A stretch of 64,000 nt of DNA from Tetrahymena thermophila SB210 (GCF_000189635.1 NW_002476353.1:744001-808000), one strand, 5' to 3'; shown: positions 1 through 13,344, counted from the stretch's first letter. Program-made: numbers and translations. Notes: a model not told the origin generated them from the sequence alone.

Positions 1-90
1 TCAGTAATCTATTTAGGTTAAATTCATTACAATTATTACTATAATTTTAAAGTTGAAAAATTTTTATTTCTATCAATCATTAAATGTTTT

Positions 91-2524
91 TCATTAGTGA
101 TCAGGAGAAATAACATCATCAATCTTTAAGATCATCTTAACAACTTAAGTAGCTAATTAGAATTATTATCTCTTGGATAAGTAAGTTTCATATACCTTCT
201 ATTCTTTCATATCAGATGTACCCTAAAAATTAATTAATTAAAAAAATGTTATGACTTTAAATAGTCAAAATATGAAATTATTACTTCAAGTAAGCAGTCA
301 ACACCAATTCTAGGATTGTTTTGACTAACCTATAAGGCCTTAGCATTAGCAACAGCTTCAATAGGATTTAAACCAGAGTTATCAGCTAAAGCGTTGGGAA
401 TATCTTCCAAAGCATCAGCGAAAGCTCTAACAGCGTATTATTCAACTGATGAAATCTTATCAGCTTCTTAGTTAACAGTTAAAGCACAAGCAATTTCAGC
501 AGAACCACCACCATAAACGACCTTAGGGCACTTGATTAAGTTTCTAACAACACAGTTAGCATCGTGAATACTTCTTTTGGCTTCAGAGACAATCATGTTA
601 GAACCACCTCTAATCAAAATAGTAACTATAATTATAAAATTTAATTATTAAACTGTCTTTTACTAAATATATCCTTACCAGCCTTAGATTGCTTGCATTC
701 TTCAATAACGAGCATTCTTTCATTGGAAGTACCGAATTAAATTTCTCTAACGACCTTAGCTTCACCTAACTTATCAGCAGAGAGCTCTTCGAATCTTGGT
801 ACGATTCTACCACCAGTGGCGACAGCAATCAATTCAATATCAGTACCGCTAACCCATCTAACAGCGGGTAAATCAGCTTATAATAATAAATGATTAGCTT
901 CATCATCGAAACCCTATTTATTTATTGATTTAGTAAGAATTAATTTCTTGCAATAAAAATATGTTTAATTAATTACCCATTGGCACATAATAAGGTTGGC
1001 ACCAGACTTTTTGCAGTCAGCAACCATATCCTTGAAATATTATTATTCTTAGGCGTATAATTTCTTGTAATCTTCAGCGTTAGTAATGTTAATGTTATGC
1101 TTGGTTTTGGGTTTAGGGGGTTCGAAGGGGCAGGTTAAGATGGCAATCTTAGCATCCTAAATTTCCTTGGGCATTTAAGGATGAGACATATCCTTTTCAA
1201 CTAAAATACCTTGGATGAGTCTAGTATCTTCTAAGGAACTATTTGTATATGTGATATTTAGTTTAGTAAGTTTATGGTATATAAATAATTAATTACCCTC
1301 CAGTCTTTTCTTGGAGCTTAATCAAGTCAAAGTTGACATCTCTTCTTTCAAGATCAGCAACGGAAAGGACGGCATCAACGGAGATTTAAGCCATCTTTCT
1401 TTTATTTTTACTAACGACCTTAGAGCTCAAAGCAGTCATGGCAGCTTCGACTAATCTATTTTTTGAATAAATTTATTTTTCAATTTACTTGTAAGTTGAT
1501 AAATACTTTAAATATGATTTATTTAAATTGTTATTATATCTTTTTTATTCCTAACAAATGACTGAATATTCTTTAATATTTACCTTTCGTGGGTATTTTC
1601 GTTGATGTCAATGTCTTCAGCAATTTATTCAAGTCTTTCGCAAGCGATTTCACAAGCCTTGTCGAAACCGTCAGCAATCTTAAGAGGGTGAAGACCCTTA
1701 TCGATGAGGATGTTGGCTTGTTCCAACAATGCACCAGCTAAAACAACAACACCAGTGGTACCATCACCAATTTCATTATCTTAAGATTGACTGAGTTCAA
1801 CCATCAATTTTGCAACAGGATGTTAAATGTCCATCTTTTCAACAATGGTAGCACCATCATTGGTAACACTGACATCTCCATCAGGAGAGATCATCATCTT
1901 ATCCATACCCTTAGGACCCAAGGATGATCTTAAAGTGCTAGCAATAGTCTTGGCAGCTTAGATGTTAGCCTATAAAGTTAAATAAAGATTGAGTTTAAAA
2001 AATTTTAAATTTCATAAGAATAAATTAATTAGAAAAGCTTTTCAAAATAAAAATCTCATTTTTTTTGACATAAATGTTTATTTGCTATGAGAAGAGTTAA
2101 ATTTTTAATGCATTTGAAACTCTAATTTGATTAAATTCTATTATCTAAAAATGTTGCTTGTGCGATTCTACTAATTCACTTTTTATTGAAATCAAGGTAA
2201 ATTATTGAGCCATATTTATTAAATTCTATTTATCAGTAATCTATCATAATAGTTTATTGTTTATGAGTTAAATTTTTATGGTTGAGAAAAAGCAATTCAT
2301 ATTGAGTCAATAGTTTGTGTGTAAATAAATACATACATTCTACTAATTGCATTTATGAAATAATTTTCTGCAAAATGGACAGACGCTGCTAAGCTTTTCC
2401 AACTATGCAAAAGAATGTAAATAATTTTTACTTTGTATGCATCGATACCTTTAAGACGTTTCTTTTAGTCTTATTCTCTGATAATGATGAAGGGGCGTCC
2501 GTATTCGTCAAAAGCTAAAGACAT
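91..2524 (-). CDS. CCT5: T-complex chaperonin subunit epsilon (CCT5)
   Basis: Epsilon subunit of the cytosolic TRiC/CCT ring, the ATP-driven folding machine for tubulin and actin. The N-terminus reads [20 protein letters not shown], the characteristic epsilon-subunit opening. The group II chaperonin motifs follow: [10 protein letters not shown], the ATP-site [24 protein letters not shown], and near the end GLNPIEA and [16 protein letters not shown]. At least six introns interrupt it. The first (about 1974-2434) is long, and others lie at 1456-1583 and near 219-289. The start at 2524 gives the conserved N-terminus, and TGA at 91-93 ends a normal-length subunit of about 535 residues. Many TAA/TAG codons sit at conserved Gln positions, which fixes the ciliate code. 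Identification is from recalled family features and is close to certain. Confidence 0.96.
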
Positions 2525-3764
2525 ATCTTAATAAATTTATTGATTTTTGTATGTGTTTTTTGTTTATGTTTTTGTTAATTTATTTAATTTTTTGTTTTTT
2601 TAATTTATTTAGATAGATTTGAAGGATAATTTATTATTATTTTATTTGTTTATTGATTATTTTTAAAATTTAGTGAATTTGTTAAAAGAACAAGCAAATT
2701 GTTTATCTAATAATATATAAAAAATTTAATTAAATTTTTGCAGATTTTATTATTTGAAAAAGATTTTCAAAAATTAAAAAAAAAAATCATATAAAAATAT
2801 ATATTTAATTTCTTGTTTAATATTATATATTTTTTCAATCTCAAATATATAAATTATTAAATCTTTCATATATATGATTTATTATTTTCTTTCTTTTTTA
2901 CCCGCTATTTTAAACATATAAATAAACATATCTTTGCTTCAAAGAATAATCTAAAACTACTAAGCTCAAATATATCTTAATTATCAATCTACAAAGATTT
3001 ATATACATCAAACATTTCTTCATTTTGATAATTCTTAAAAATATATTAATAGCTATTAAATTAAAAACAAAAACAATTAAAAGATAAATAGTTAATAATT
3101 TTGTAGTGCTTCATTCATTCATATGTTTGTTTGGAGCACTCAAAAAAGATTGACTAATTTTTAAAAAATAGAAAAACTTCTTATCATATTTATGTTTAAA
3201 TCTAAATATGATTGGTAAAAAATATGCATATTAATGATGATTTTTTTGTTCATGAGATACGTCAATGTATGTTAAACAATGAGCTTTTTAATTCTGACTT
3301 ATATTGCATTTACCAATCAATCAATTAAAACCATCTCAATATTTGCTCTCGCAATTAACAATCTTTGTGTTTATTCATACATTCAAATATATTATATCAA
3401 AACTAAGCAACAAGAAATAAATTTCAATCATTTAAATTTAAAATAATTTAAGATTTTCTTTTGATTTTATTCAATCAAAAATGATTATATATTTTTTAAA
3501 TAAGCATAAACCATTAATTATAAGCCCTTAATTTATCTTAGTGATATTTTATATAATGTTGGCTGATTTTAATCAATGAAGTTTAGAATTTTTCATCAAA
3601 TCGAAATAATTTTTAATTTTAATTTATAGTAAAAATAATAATAAAACAATTAAAAATAATTTAATTTTTTAGAAAACTTTGGCAGAATTGAATGAAAAGA
3701 TGCTACATGTATAAAAAATCATTTATTTAAATTAAATTCTAGTATGCTAAATTAATTATTGTTA
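2525..3764. other. Intergenic region upstream of CCT5
   Basis: About 1.2 kb of very AT-rich DNA between the CCT5 start and the 3' end of the cysteine-rich gene. It must contain the CCT5 promoter and the terminator of its neighbour, but no motif could be singled out. No reading frame, RNA gene or clear repeat was found. Confidence 0.6.
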
Positions 3765-4304
3765 TCATAGAGTATAAATGATGAAAAAATATATGCACAA
3801 AATTATGTTATTTTTATTTAAAATAAAGCTTTTGTTTGAAGCTCTACCTTCTCGAATTTCTTAAATTTTTTTTTTTCTCTCTTTTTGCTTGTCTTCATAT
3901 TGTTGCATAGTTAAGCATTATTAACCTTCATACCTACATAAGGAGTTAAACGAATTACACATTTAAATGTTCTAATCAAAGTCATTGCAACCTTGAGAAT
4001 GCAACAAATTTTAACATAAACCAGATTTGTAATTCCAAAAGCAAGTACCTACTTAGCTACAATCTAAAATATCTTGAATTTAGTAGCATTCACTAACTTT
4101 TAAATCTACACAATAGCCATTATCTTTATTATCTACATTGTAATACTTGCATTATCTATATCTTGCACAGTCAGATTCATATATCTGATCTCTACAATTT
4201 ACCTATTCTTATGCTTTTTTTGCATAAATAAAACTCATAAATGCTAATAAAATGAACAAAGCGGTCTTATTGTAACACATTTGCAATTTGATTAGCTGTT
4301 TCAT
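3765..4304 (-). CDS. Small secreted cysteine-rich protein, possibly GPI-anchored
   Basis: A 179-residue intronless protein. The start at 4304 is followed by a short polar stretch and the hydrophobic core ALFILLAFMSFIYA, a good signal peptide. The mature part holds 12 cysteines in three similar modules: C-x8-C-x5-C-x12-C, C-x8-C-x5-C-x8-C and C-x9-C-x6-C-x6-C. A Lys/Arg-rich stretch follows (around DKQKERKKKIQEIREGR). The protein ends in a hydrophobic tail, IILCIYFFIIYTL, directly before TGA. Signal peptide, disulfide-type repeats and a hydrophobic end are the layout of ciliate GPI-anchored surface proteins, but this one is much smaller than the classical immobilisation antigens. The family is not recognised. 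A purely secreted protein, or one with a C-terminal membrane anchor, is equally possible. Confidence 0.8.
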
Positions 4305-4464
4305 GAATTAAAAATAAGTGTGTTTTGATATTGATATTTTTAAAAGTAGTTTTATTTTACAGAATATGAATTTTTGATAAAACTCACTAAGTAATTTAAA
4401 TAAAAAATAATAGAAAATTTCAAATTATTTTATAAATTAAAATAAATATTTAATTTTATTTTAT

Positions 4465-7400
4465 TCAAATTAATAAGCTTCTGCCTATATCTATAATTAT
4501 GTCTCCTTTGAGTTTCCTATTAATCTTTAGTTTTGAAAATTTCATAATAACACATAAGGCTTTTCTCTAGATAACTTATCTTTTAGTATTATCTATTATT
4601 TATTTGAATTCTTCAACAGACTAAGTAAAATATTCTTACATTTTTTTATTTCTAAGTTAAATGATCTAATCTTAAATACCCTACAATTCCTACTCTTCTT
4701 ATTATGAAGTAGGATTTTGGATTTATTCTAATCTGGCAATTAAATCATTGTGATTTTACTGCATGAATAAACGAAATTGTTGCTATTAATGTTCATTTAA
4801 TGCAGGTATTTCTTCCTAGTTAAGCCCTAAATATTAACTTTAAAATAAAATTATATTTTGATTTTTAGTATTAAAAATTATATATTACATTCGATCTAAG
4901 TTTAGAGAAACCAAAGACTATAAACTTCTTAACTAGAAATGGAATAGGCTCATGTCTCTGATATTTTCCTTCAACAATTTAATTCTATTTTAAAATTAAT
5001 TATTTAATAAATGAATGAATTTCTCAATTTTAATTTCTATATTTTTCATAATATTTCAGATTTTTAAATATTTACTGTCCTCCTAAATATAGTTTAACCA
5101 ATCCTTATTGATTATCGATTAGATGTCTAAGAGAGTTAATTCCTTAATTGTTTAAATGCCTTTTATTTTTCAAAGAAATATTTAAATTTAAAAAAAAAAT
5201 AATTTATTTAATAACCTAAGATCTAATTATATTTCTTTGAGGTGAGTGGTTTTTTATATTAAATTTATATTGAGTTGCTGTAGTGAGTGTTAAGGTAAAC
5301 TTTCTCTTTTTTTAAATTAAATAAAGTTATATTTTTCATTTTAAAAATAAACAGAAAGCTAAATACTTACCTCTCAAATAGATAGAAGTCAAATTTAGAC
5401 TCACTAACTCTCATATAAAAATGATTCATTGCTTCGACAGTTAATTTTTTTAATTTAGAAGACTTTATTGAGGAGATAGTTGAAGAAAGTATAATACTAA
5501 ACTGATTTCTACTGAAATTATTTTAATTCTAATTGTTTCCTCCTAAGCCTTATTGCTACTGATTTTGGCCTTCTTCTTCTTCATCATCATCATTTTATTC
5601 TCCAACTTAATCTTCTTCTTCTTCCCCACCCATTTATTATTGCTATTATTACTATTATAAGCCAAGCATTTACATTAAACCTTGTTGTTAATTATTTGCA
5701 GCTTATTTTTTGGGACCAAAACTAGATTTTAAGTTAATACAATTATATCCTAATCCTGAGACTAAAGAAATAACGTCTTCTAATTATAAAATTGAAAGAC
5801 TTTAAGTGCTTTTAGGCCTATTTTTTATTAAATTTTTCTTCTTATTTATAAAGTATGTGATAAAAAATTACATATAGTTGATATGGATGAGCTTATTTTC
5901 ATTTTCAAAGAATTAAGCAGTTTCACTATTTTTCAGTAAAAACTAGTTTTGATATTCATAAAGATTATAGCTCTCAACCAAAATAGATTGAGTATAGATT
6001 TCTAAAAATCCCTCAAAGAAAATAAAGACTTTTCCATTTTTATTAGGGTTTTTTTATAAAGACATACAAGCATATCTCAAAAAAGTAACCAAATCTTCAG
6101 GTTAACAATGTCTAGTTTTTTCAGCATCAAATTTTATGATAAAATCTTTGATTGGCTGATATTTGCTTATTTATCTGCAAATAGATTAAATAATATCTCT
6201 ATCCCAACGTTTTTTACCTCTAATTAAAAAGTTTAATAAAATATTTATCTTAAAATACTATAAATTCTCACAATTAATACATACCCAATTTAATTAAAAT
6301 CCAAAAAATAAAAATTTTCTTGATTTAATTTTTTAGTCTAAAATTTGGAAAGGGGTATGTGCTAATCAATGAGGATTTATAGTATGTTTATTTATAAATT
6401 ATTACTTTATTTCCAATTCAAATTTAGAAAAGTTATGTTAAAATATAACATTATAGCCTATTCTAATATCTTTAAAATTGATATTTCCTTCAAAAATATA
6501 TCTAAAGATACTTAAAGTTTTATCGTCAGCTAAATCACTTTTAATATTTTAAGAAAAATTTCATTTTAAAAATTTTTATAAAAAATCTTTATTTACTCAG
6601 TATAAAATTAGAGTCCTATGAGACTTGGGATTTTTCTTATAGCCATACAAAGAAGTTCCATTTTATTAAGCTATATCTCTTTTGTTCCTCTTTATTTTTA
6701 AATAAATTTTATTTATTTTTAAAAACATCCTTTAAACTTGATTACATAAAATCAATGCTGAGGTTTTTGAGCTGAGTTAAGGAAATTAACGATTAACAAA
6801 GTGACTCCATGCTATCATTAATGTTGTAATCTTAACTTTTCATGATTTTTAAAATAATTTAAAATAAATTATCAATTTATTAATAAATACCCAATCTTAA
6901 GTTGCAAATTATATAAGGCATTTTTATTTTCGATTGACTAAAACAAGATAGAAGTGTCAGTATTTATTTTGTGAATTAAATTTAGAGATAAAGTCGAAAG
7001 ATATATTTGGCGATGCAAACAATCTGAAAAACTTCTAATACATTTTTCTTCCAAGCAATTTTTATCTCCAAATCCTACTTAGATTGAATTAAGGCCATTG
7101 AAAGTAGATAGAATATCAAAGAACTTAGAAGCTCCATCAGGAGTAATTCCATTTTAGCCTCTTTTTTTGTCAAAAATAAAATATTAGGATAAATAAATAA
7201 TAAATAAATGTATTTTCTAATATTACTCAAATATTAACTTAATCTTTTTAAGGTTCATGTTTTTAATTGATTCTGTAAAATTATTGCATCCCAAAGATTC
7301 AATCTTATTCCATTGTCTATTTTATATAATAAATAATAAATAATCATTTTAGAATTGTTGAGATAGCTTACCCTATATTGATATCTAAATCAGTCAGCTT

Positions 7401-8320
7401 TTTTAAATTTTGCAGTGATTTTCCAAAGTTTTCAAATGTTTTAGCATTTAATGAGTTTTTAGAACCATAATTTAAGCTGAGGAATTAAAGGTTTTATTGA
7501 TTTCTGAGAAAATCGAATAATCCTTAAGAGTCTGTAGATAGTTAATCATTATTGCTCATAACCTCCATTTGAAAGGTAGTTAATTTTGGCAAAAATGCCT
7601 ATCCTAATTTACTAAAAAGCTTGCTACCAATATAGTTTCTGTTTCCAATAAAAATTTTGAGTCTCTATAAATTTTATGCATACTACATGACAAACTCAGA
7701 GAAAGGTTATATAATATTTGAATTCAAAGAGTTATTGTCTCCTATTCTGATATGCAAATCATAAAATGAAGGAAAAGATTTTTACAGAGCTTAGAATATT
7801 TTTGTTAAGCTTTCAGAGTTAATATACACACTCTCTCTTTTTTTATTATATTAAATTATTTAAAGCATTTTATGCTTATCAATTGATTTACCTTATGTCA
7901 ATGTAGAGTTATCCATTATACACTTCAATAGAAAGCATTTTAGAGAAGTAAAAGAGAGAATATTTTAAATTTCTTTACTCATAAAACATTAATGCCAATT
8001 CTATACACTCATTTAGTTCGACTATTTTATCTTATCTAGTTTATTAAAAGTATTTAATATATAATAATTTAAATTAAAGATTACCTAACCCATAATATTT
8101 TATTATTCACTTTTTAAAGAAGATTCATCGTTTTTATTAGTAATTTTAAACTGCCAAAGCTTGGAAAGTTACCTGGCCTTTTATGTTTTTTAGAATGAAT
8201 AAATTAGCAAATTTAGTTTTTTGTTGAATAGATTTACATAATGTCAACTGAAATATTCTGCAAGTGCTAAAAATATTATCTATAAGCATAGAAATCTAAC
8301 TTTAAGCCTAAATCTTGCAT
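4465..8320 (-). CDS. Leucine-rich-repeat-like protein with Q-run and acidic tract
   Basis: Large multi-exon gene, roughly 1,050 residues, with several short GT..AG introns (for example after residues LYIDIR). The central part consists of imperfect repeats of about 30-50 residues with spaced Leu/Phe, such as LQRLKIFIGNRNYIGSKLF, LPKLTTFQMEV and LQFLSLNYGSKNSLNAKTF. This is typical of the abundant ciliate LRR-like proteins and suggests a protein-binding scaffold. About two-thirds along is a low-complexity segment containing a run of seven Gln (mostly TAA/TAG codons), then an acidic EEEED..DDDEEEE block and more Gln/Asn. The C-terminus is basic and ends at TGA 4465-4467. Start 8320 (MQDLGLKLDFY) is the first ATG whose frame splices cleanly into the second exon; a further upstream start is not excluded. 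No catalytic domain was seen. Confidence 0.72.
5560..5680 (-). repeat. Coding low-complexity tract (poly-Gln plus Asp/Glu)
   Basis: Within the LRR-like gene. The DNA is a run of imperfect trinucleotides (tta/ttg/cta on the plus strand for Gln, ttc/atc for Glu/Asp). It encodes a Gln run followed by alternating Glu and Asp runs. It is likely length-variable between strains and probably forms a disordered linker. Confidence 0.75.
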
Positions 8321-9331
8321 TTCTTTCCCTTGGATATCCTATTATTCTCTTAATAATTTTATTAGATGAAAATAAAAAAGCAAAATATTAAATTTTACAA
8401 GAAAATAAATGATATTCCGAATAAGTTAGTTGGTATAGACTTAAAGTAGCTATCTATAACAGATTTCTACTATTTTTATTTGTTATTTGCTGTGTCATTA
8501 TTTGAATTTTTAATTGAAAACGAAGCTTTTCTATTTTTTTATTTTTAAAAATGTAAATGAATATTTTTCAATATCAATCAGTTAAAGTATAAATTGTAGA
8601 AAGTAAGTACTCTAGATATATTTCTGAAAAAAGCTTAGGATCGAACTACAATTAAATGTTTTATTAAATTTCTAAGTTGTTTTAGCTAACTAAATTCATT
8701 TATTTATATTTCTAATACTACTTAAAAAAAGCAAAAGAAGATAGAATTATTAAAATTTAATAAATATCCTTATAGTCTGATAGATAAAGAAGATAATTAA
8801 ATACTTAATATTTATTTATTTATTATTTTTTTTACTTGTTTTCTTTACTTAACATCAGATAACAATAGATAATAGATCTTTTAATACTATCAAATAAAGA
8901 AGTGTTTTAAAACACTATTTAAGAAAAATTATTGAAATTTTAACTTGAGATTAAGAGAAAATTTAGAAAACTATTTTTAAAAAATGCAAAAAATATTTTT
9001 TTTAATTTAATAAAAACTATAAAAAAAATTCTGACAGTTTGAGAATATATTTGATGGAGAAAAGAAAAATCATAATATATTTTTAGCTTGAATATCAATA
9101 AAATGATAATATTAGCCTAATTTGCCAATTACCATATAATATCAAAACTAGATAAAAAATAGCTAGTATTTTTGTGGAATTCTTGGTTATTGAATTTATT
9201 TTTTTGTGAATAATATTCTATTTAAAAGCATAATTAAATTTTTATAAACAAAATCTTTCTCATTCAAAAAACGATAATAAGAAGGTAGATTGGTTAATTG
9301 GTTGATTGATACATAAAAATAATCAGTTAAA
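8321..9331. other. Divergent intergenic region
   Basis: About 1 kb between two divergently transcribed genes, so it should hold both promoters. It is AT-rich with many A and T runs. No recognisable operator, RNA gene or supported reading frame was found. Confidence 0.55.
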
Positions 9332-12300
9332 ATGGTTGATTCTGAGTTATTTAACATGGCAAAGTAAAAAATAAATAATGATTTAAAAATTCTGATAGGT
9401 AAATGCCATGTAAAAACTGAAAAAAGCTAGAGAAACCTTTTAAATAAGTGGTTTTAGGATTCTGTGAAAAACTATTTTTTAGAGCAATATGCTGCTCCAC
9501 TTTTAATAAATTAGTTGAAGTTCTCAAGTATCTAGGAAGTAAAACGCTTCATCCATGATCATGTGAATGGTAAAGAAACTAAATTTATGACTCTGATAGG
9601 AACATATTTTTAATATCTGGAAAAGTATAATTAAGTACCTATCTTTAAGAAGAGAATGTAAGAATTAATAGTATCTTCTCTAGAATACGAAAATGCATCA
9701 TAGTTAACTCACAATTATACTTAATAAAAATTAATACGCAAACAGTTCGTAGGCCTTATTATATATTATTACGTTGATTAGAGACAGTAGAATATAATTT
9801 AAACATCTTTTTATGAAATATGGAACTTAGCTTTTCCAGAAGATTAGATTAAAAAGAAAAAACTTACAAAATTTGATGTGGCGAGAAAAGTTAAACATGA
9901 GTAAAAAAAACATGACTTAAATACTTAATTATTTTAAAATGTCTAAACAGAATAAGATGATGCAATTAAATTTAAATTAATTTATTCAGAAGAAAATAGC
10001 GAGACGAAGGCATTCATTAACAAAAATCAGATTCCTCATTATTCTAATCAATAACAGAGCTAATAAATAAATGGGAATTTCACATCGAATTAATTTTCGC
10101 ATTTGCAGTAGCATTAATATTACAATTACGATCATCCTTTTATACATACTTAAAAAGTTGAGGAATTTAATTACTTTTTACCAAGCAACTACAGTAATTA
10201 AACACAAACTTAAATTCCACTGCATATTAATTTAATTAACAATAGAAACTTAAAGTAAGAAGCTACTGAGTTAGAAAATGAAAGTACCTGCATGTCAGGA
10301 AATAATAATCAAAAGCAATACTAATAAGATTTCGTTAAATAAGAGTTTAAAAATGCTGTAAAATAAGATGAAAATGAATATAATATATAGATAAAATAAG
10401 ATCAATAGAGCTTAGATTAATAGATACCATAAAAATAATTAAATTTCAATTATAACTAAAATATCAAATTGGAAATTGATAATGACAATAAATTATTTAA
10501 CTAAATGAGATAAGATAATCAATTTTAACACAGCTTATAATAAAAACAAGATCAAAATAGTTTAAATTTTCATCCTAATTAAATTCAAAATTCGCAGTAA
10601 AGTAAGATAAAAATAGAGTTTGATCCAACATAAGAACTCTAAAATTAAGTTTAGCCTTTATAAAATATTTCTTCTTCAATTAAAACAGAAAAATTAGAAT
10701 AAATTAAGGGATTGGAATCATAGAATATATCTGAGCAGCTATAATATTTGACAAATCACGAGTAAAAAACTTAAAATAATTAGATTATTTAAAAATAAGA
10801 AGCAAAGAAAGAAGACCTAACAATAGGTCAAAATGCATTTTAAAATCTAAGAAATTAAATATTTTTAGATTAATTTAGTTAAAAATAAGAATTTTAATTA
10901 TAACAAAGCTTAGATTTTTTACAAAAAGATGAAAAAAATTTATATAACGTACAATTAAAGATAAAATAAGAATAAAATGAATTTTAAGAATTTAATTAAG
11001 ATTTATTATAATAGTAAAAATTATTAAAAAAAGAAAATGAGTTTTCATAAATATAGTAAAATTTATTAAAATAATAAACATAAATAAAATAAGAAAATAT
11101 CTAAAACAAAATTGGTTCAAATAATGATTATGGATTTGATATTTAATAGTCAGAAATCAAATAAAATGATTAACCGTAAATTAAAAATTAATAAATAAAT
11201 AAAAACGGAAAAGAAGTAAATATTTAATAAAATATGGTAAAATTGGAATATGATATTTAAATAAATAATACCAACTAAATAAAAATATAATCAAATCACT
11301 AAAATTATTTGCCAGAATACTAACAAATTTAATAAAAATTAAACCAAAATTAAATTCAAATTAAATAAGAATTTAGTAATTTTTTAAATAATAACTCTGA
11401 TTTATTTGTAAAAGATGAAAATAATCCTCTAAAGTTAACTTCCAACTAATTATAAATAAAAAGGGAAGAAAGATAGCTTTCTGGTTAACCCTAGTAATAA
11501 CTTTAGTTGAATAATCTAAAGTTAGAATAAGAATACCATGTAAAAAATGAGTATAATATCTAAGTTAAAGCTTCATAGTAAATGTAGATGACTTTTCAAA
11601 GAAATTAAAATGCAATAAAAAGTGAAGAATAAGATCTCAACCAATCTAAAGAATTATTTGACTCAAAATTTAAAATTATACCTATTAACAAAGAATAAAG
11701 ACCTTAAGCATTATAAAAAATCCCAGAGCTATTTACATAATTATCAAGTATGCCTATTAAAAAGAAAAGAACAGTTACATGTTAAAGGAGAAAAAAAAAA
11801 TAAATATAAAAATAAAAATAAAGTAATCAAATCAACAAAAGTTAACAAAAAGAAGATATTGTGTCCAATAAAGGAGAAGATTAAATAAAAAATAGTTAAA
11901 AATAAACAATTACGTAATAAAAAATGAATATTTCAATTTAGAAAAATTAATCTTACTTATTAAATTCAAACTAAATGCTTTTAAATGAAAATAATTAGCT
12001 TATTCAAATTCAATATGAGAATAAGCAATAGCAATTTTATCCTTAGCAGTAAAATCACCAGCAATAAACTAACTATCAATCAACTGTTATAAACCAAGAG
12101 CTAATAAACCCTTCTACTTATCCTTAGTATGGTATGATTTAATTTAATGAATAAGTGTATAAGAATTAAAATTTATAAAATATTAATACTCATCATTATG
12201 AATCCTTAAATCACTTAAAAGGTGTCTAAGGAAGTAATAATTATTATGCAAGCTAAAATACTAATCATGACCCTTCATATCTTGGGTATAAATAATATCA

Positions 12301-12424
12301 GAATATTTAATAAGAAGATAAATTAAAATGTAATTAATAATAACAATATCACAAATAGCAATAATATATCCCATAAAAACCTATTATACTGCAATAGTAA
12401 AATTTAAAAACTTAATAAAATTGA
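9332..12424 (+). CDS. Glutamine-rich protein with about a dozen SUMO-consensus motifs
   Basis: One uninterrupted frame of 1,030 residues from ATG 9332 to TGA 12422-12424. It contains several hundred TAA/TAG codons, so it is invisible under the standard code. The first 190 residues look globular and helical, for example KWFQDSVKNYFLEQY and FYEIWNLAFPEDQ, and match no family I know. The remaining 840 residues are Gln/Asn-rich, disordered and prion-like. They carry about twelve psi-K-x-E motifs: VKQE, IKLE, IKIE, IKTE, IKQE three times, VKLE, VKDE, IKRE, VKNE and IKSE. These are the consensus for SUMO attachment. A basic patch (KKKRTVTCQRRKKK) near residue 810 could be a nuclear localisation signal. 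A nuclear regulator or SUMO-dependent condensate scaffold is inference. No intron is needed. Confidence 0.82.
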
Positions 12425-12678
12425 AACCTAATTCCTAAATAATAAGCTATATAATATAAAATGATTGGTTAACAAATAGACATATAATCATATGCTAATT
12501 AAATCTAAAATAATCAAATTTTATAATGATCCATTTAAATTAATAAATGATGAATCAAGCCAGTTATTCAATAACTTTAAAATATTTTCATATTCAAAAC
12601 TAATTAGCCAAATTAATTTTTTACTAAACCTACTGACAATTACTAATTTTCTTTGTTTAAATTAACATTAAAAATACT

Positions 12679-12699
12679 TATATATATATATATATATAT
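12679..12699. repeat. (TA)n microsatellite
   Basis: About ten TA dinucleotides in the intergenic region, directly followed by a short CT-rich stretch. Likely length-polymorphic; no function suggested. Confidence 0.9.
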
Positions 12700-13344
12700 C
12701 TCTCTATCTTTGTATTATTTACTAATTATTAAATTTAATTTATGCTATCTAAATTTACTTTTAAAATAGTTATTTTTTCTGTTATAAAATTAAATTTAAA
12801 CATTTTTGAATTGCTTAAAAGTACTGGAAAAGTTAGTAGTAAGTAATTAAACATTGTATTTTAAATTTTATAGACTCTTATTACTTTTTAAATTTTAGAT
12901 TTAATAAATGACGAATTAAACAAGTTATTCAATAAATATAAAATATTTTTAAATTCAAAACTAATTAATTAAATGATATTTAGCTAAATATAATAAATAT
13001 TATTAATTATTTTGGTTTAAAATAACATAAAATATGTTTAAGTATACCTCTCTCTTGCTTTATTTTTAAAATAAGTTAAATTTAATTAAAATAGTCTAAA
13101 TTTATTTTTAAAATATTTTTTATTTTTTAAATTAAACTTCAAATATATTGAACTCCTTATCATTTTGTAAAAATTTGAAGCAATCAAGATAATATTTTAT
13201 ATTTTAAACTTATTTTTAATTTGATTACTGAATGAATTGATTGGATCATATTATATTTTTTAATATTAATAAAATTAACATTTAATTGAAGTAAGAGAGC
13301 TTTAGTTAGTTAGGGACTTATTTTCAATAAAAAAATATTTTGAA

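Noticed and set aside
8239-8369. Short plus-strand ciliate-code frame beginning MSTEIFCKCQKYYL
   Set aside because: About 42 codons, antisense to the first exon of the LRR-like gene; most likely chance.
11622-11888. 88-residue Lys-rich standard-code ORF
   Set aside because: It lies out of frame inside the 1,030-residue Q-rich gene, whose own frame is continuous through it under the ciliate code.
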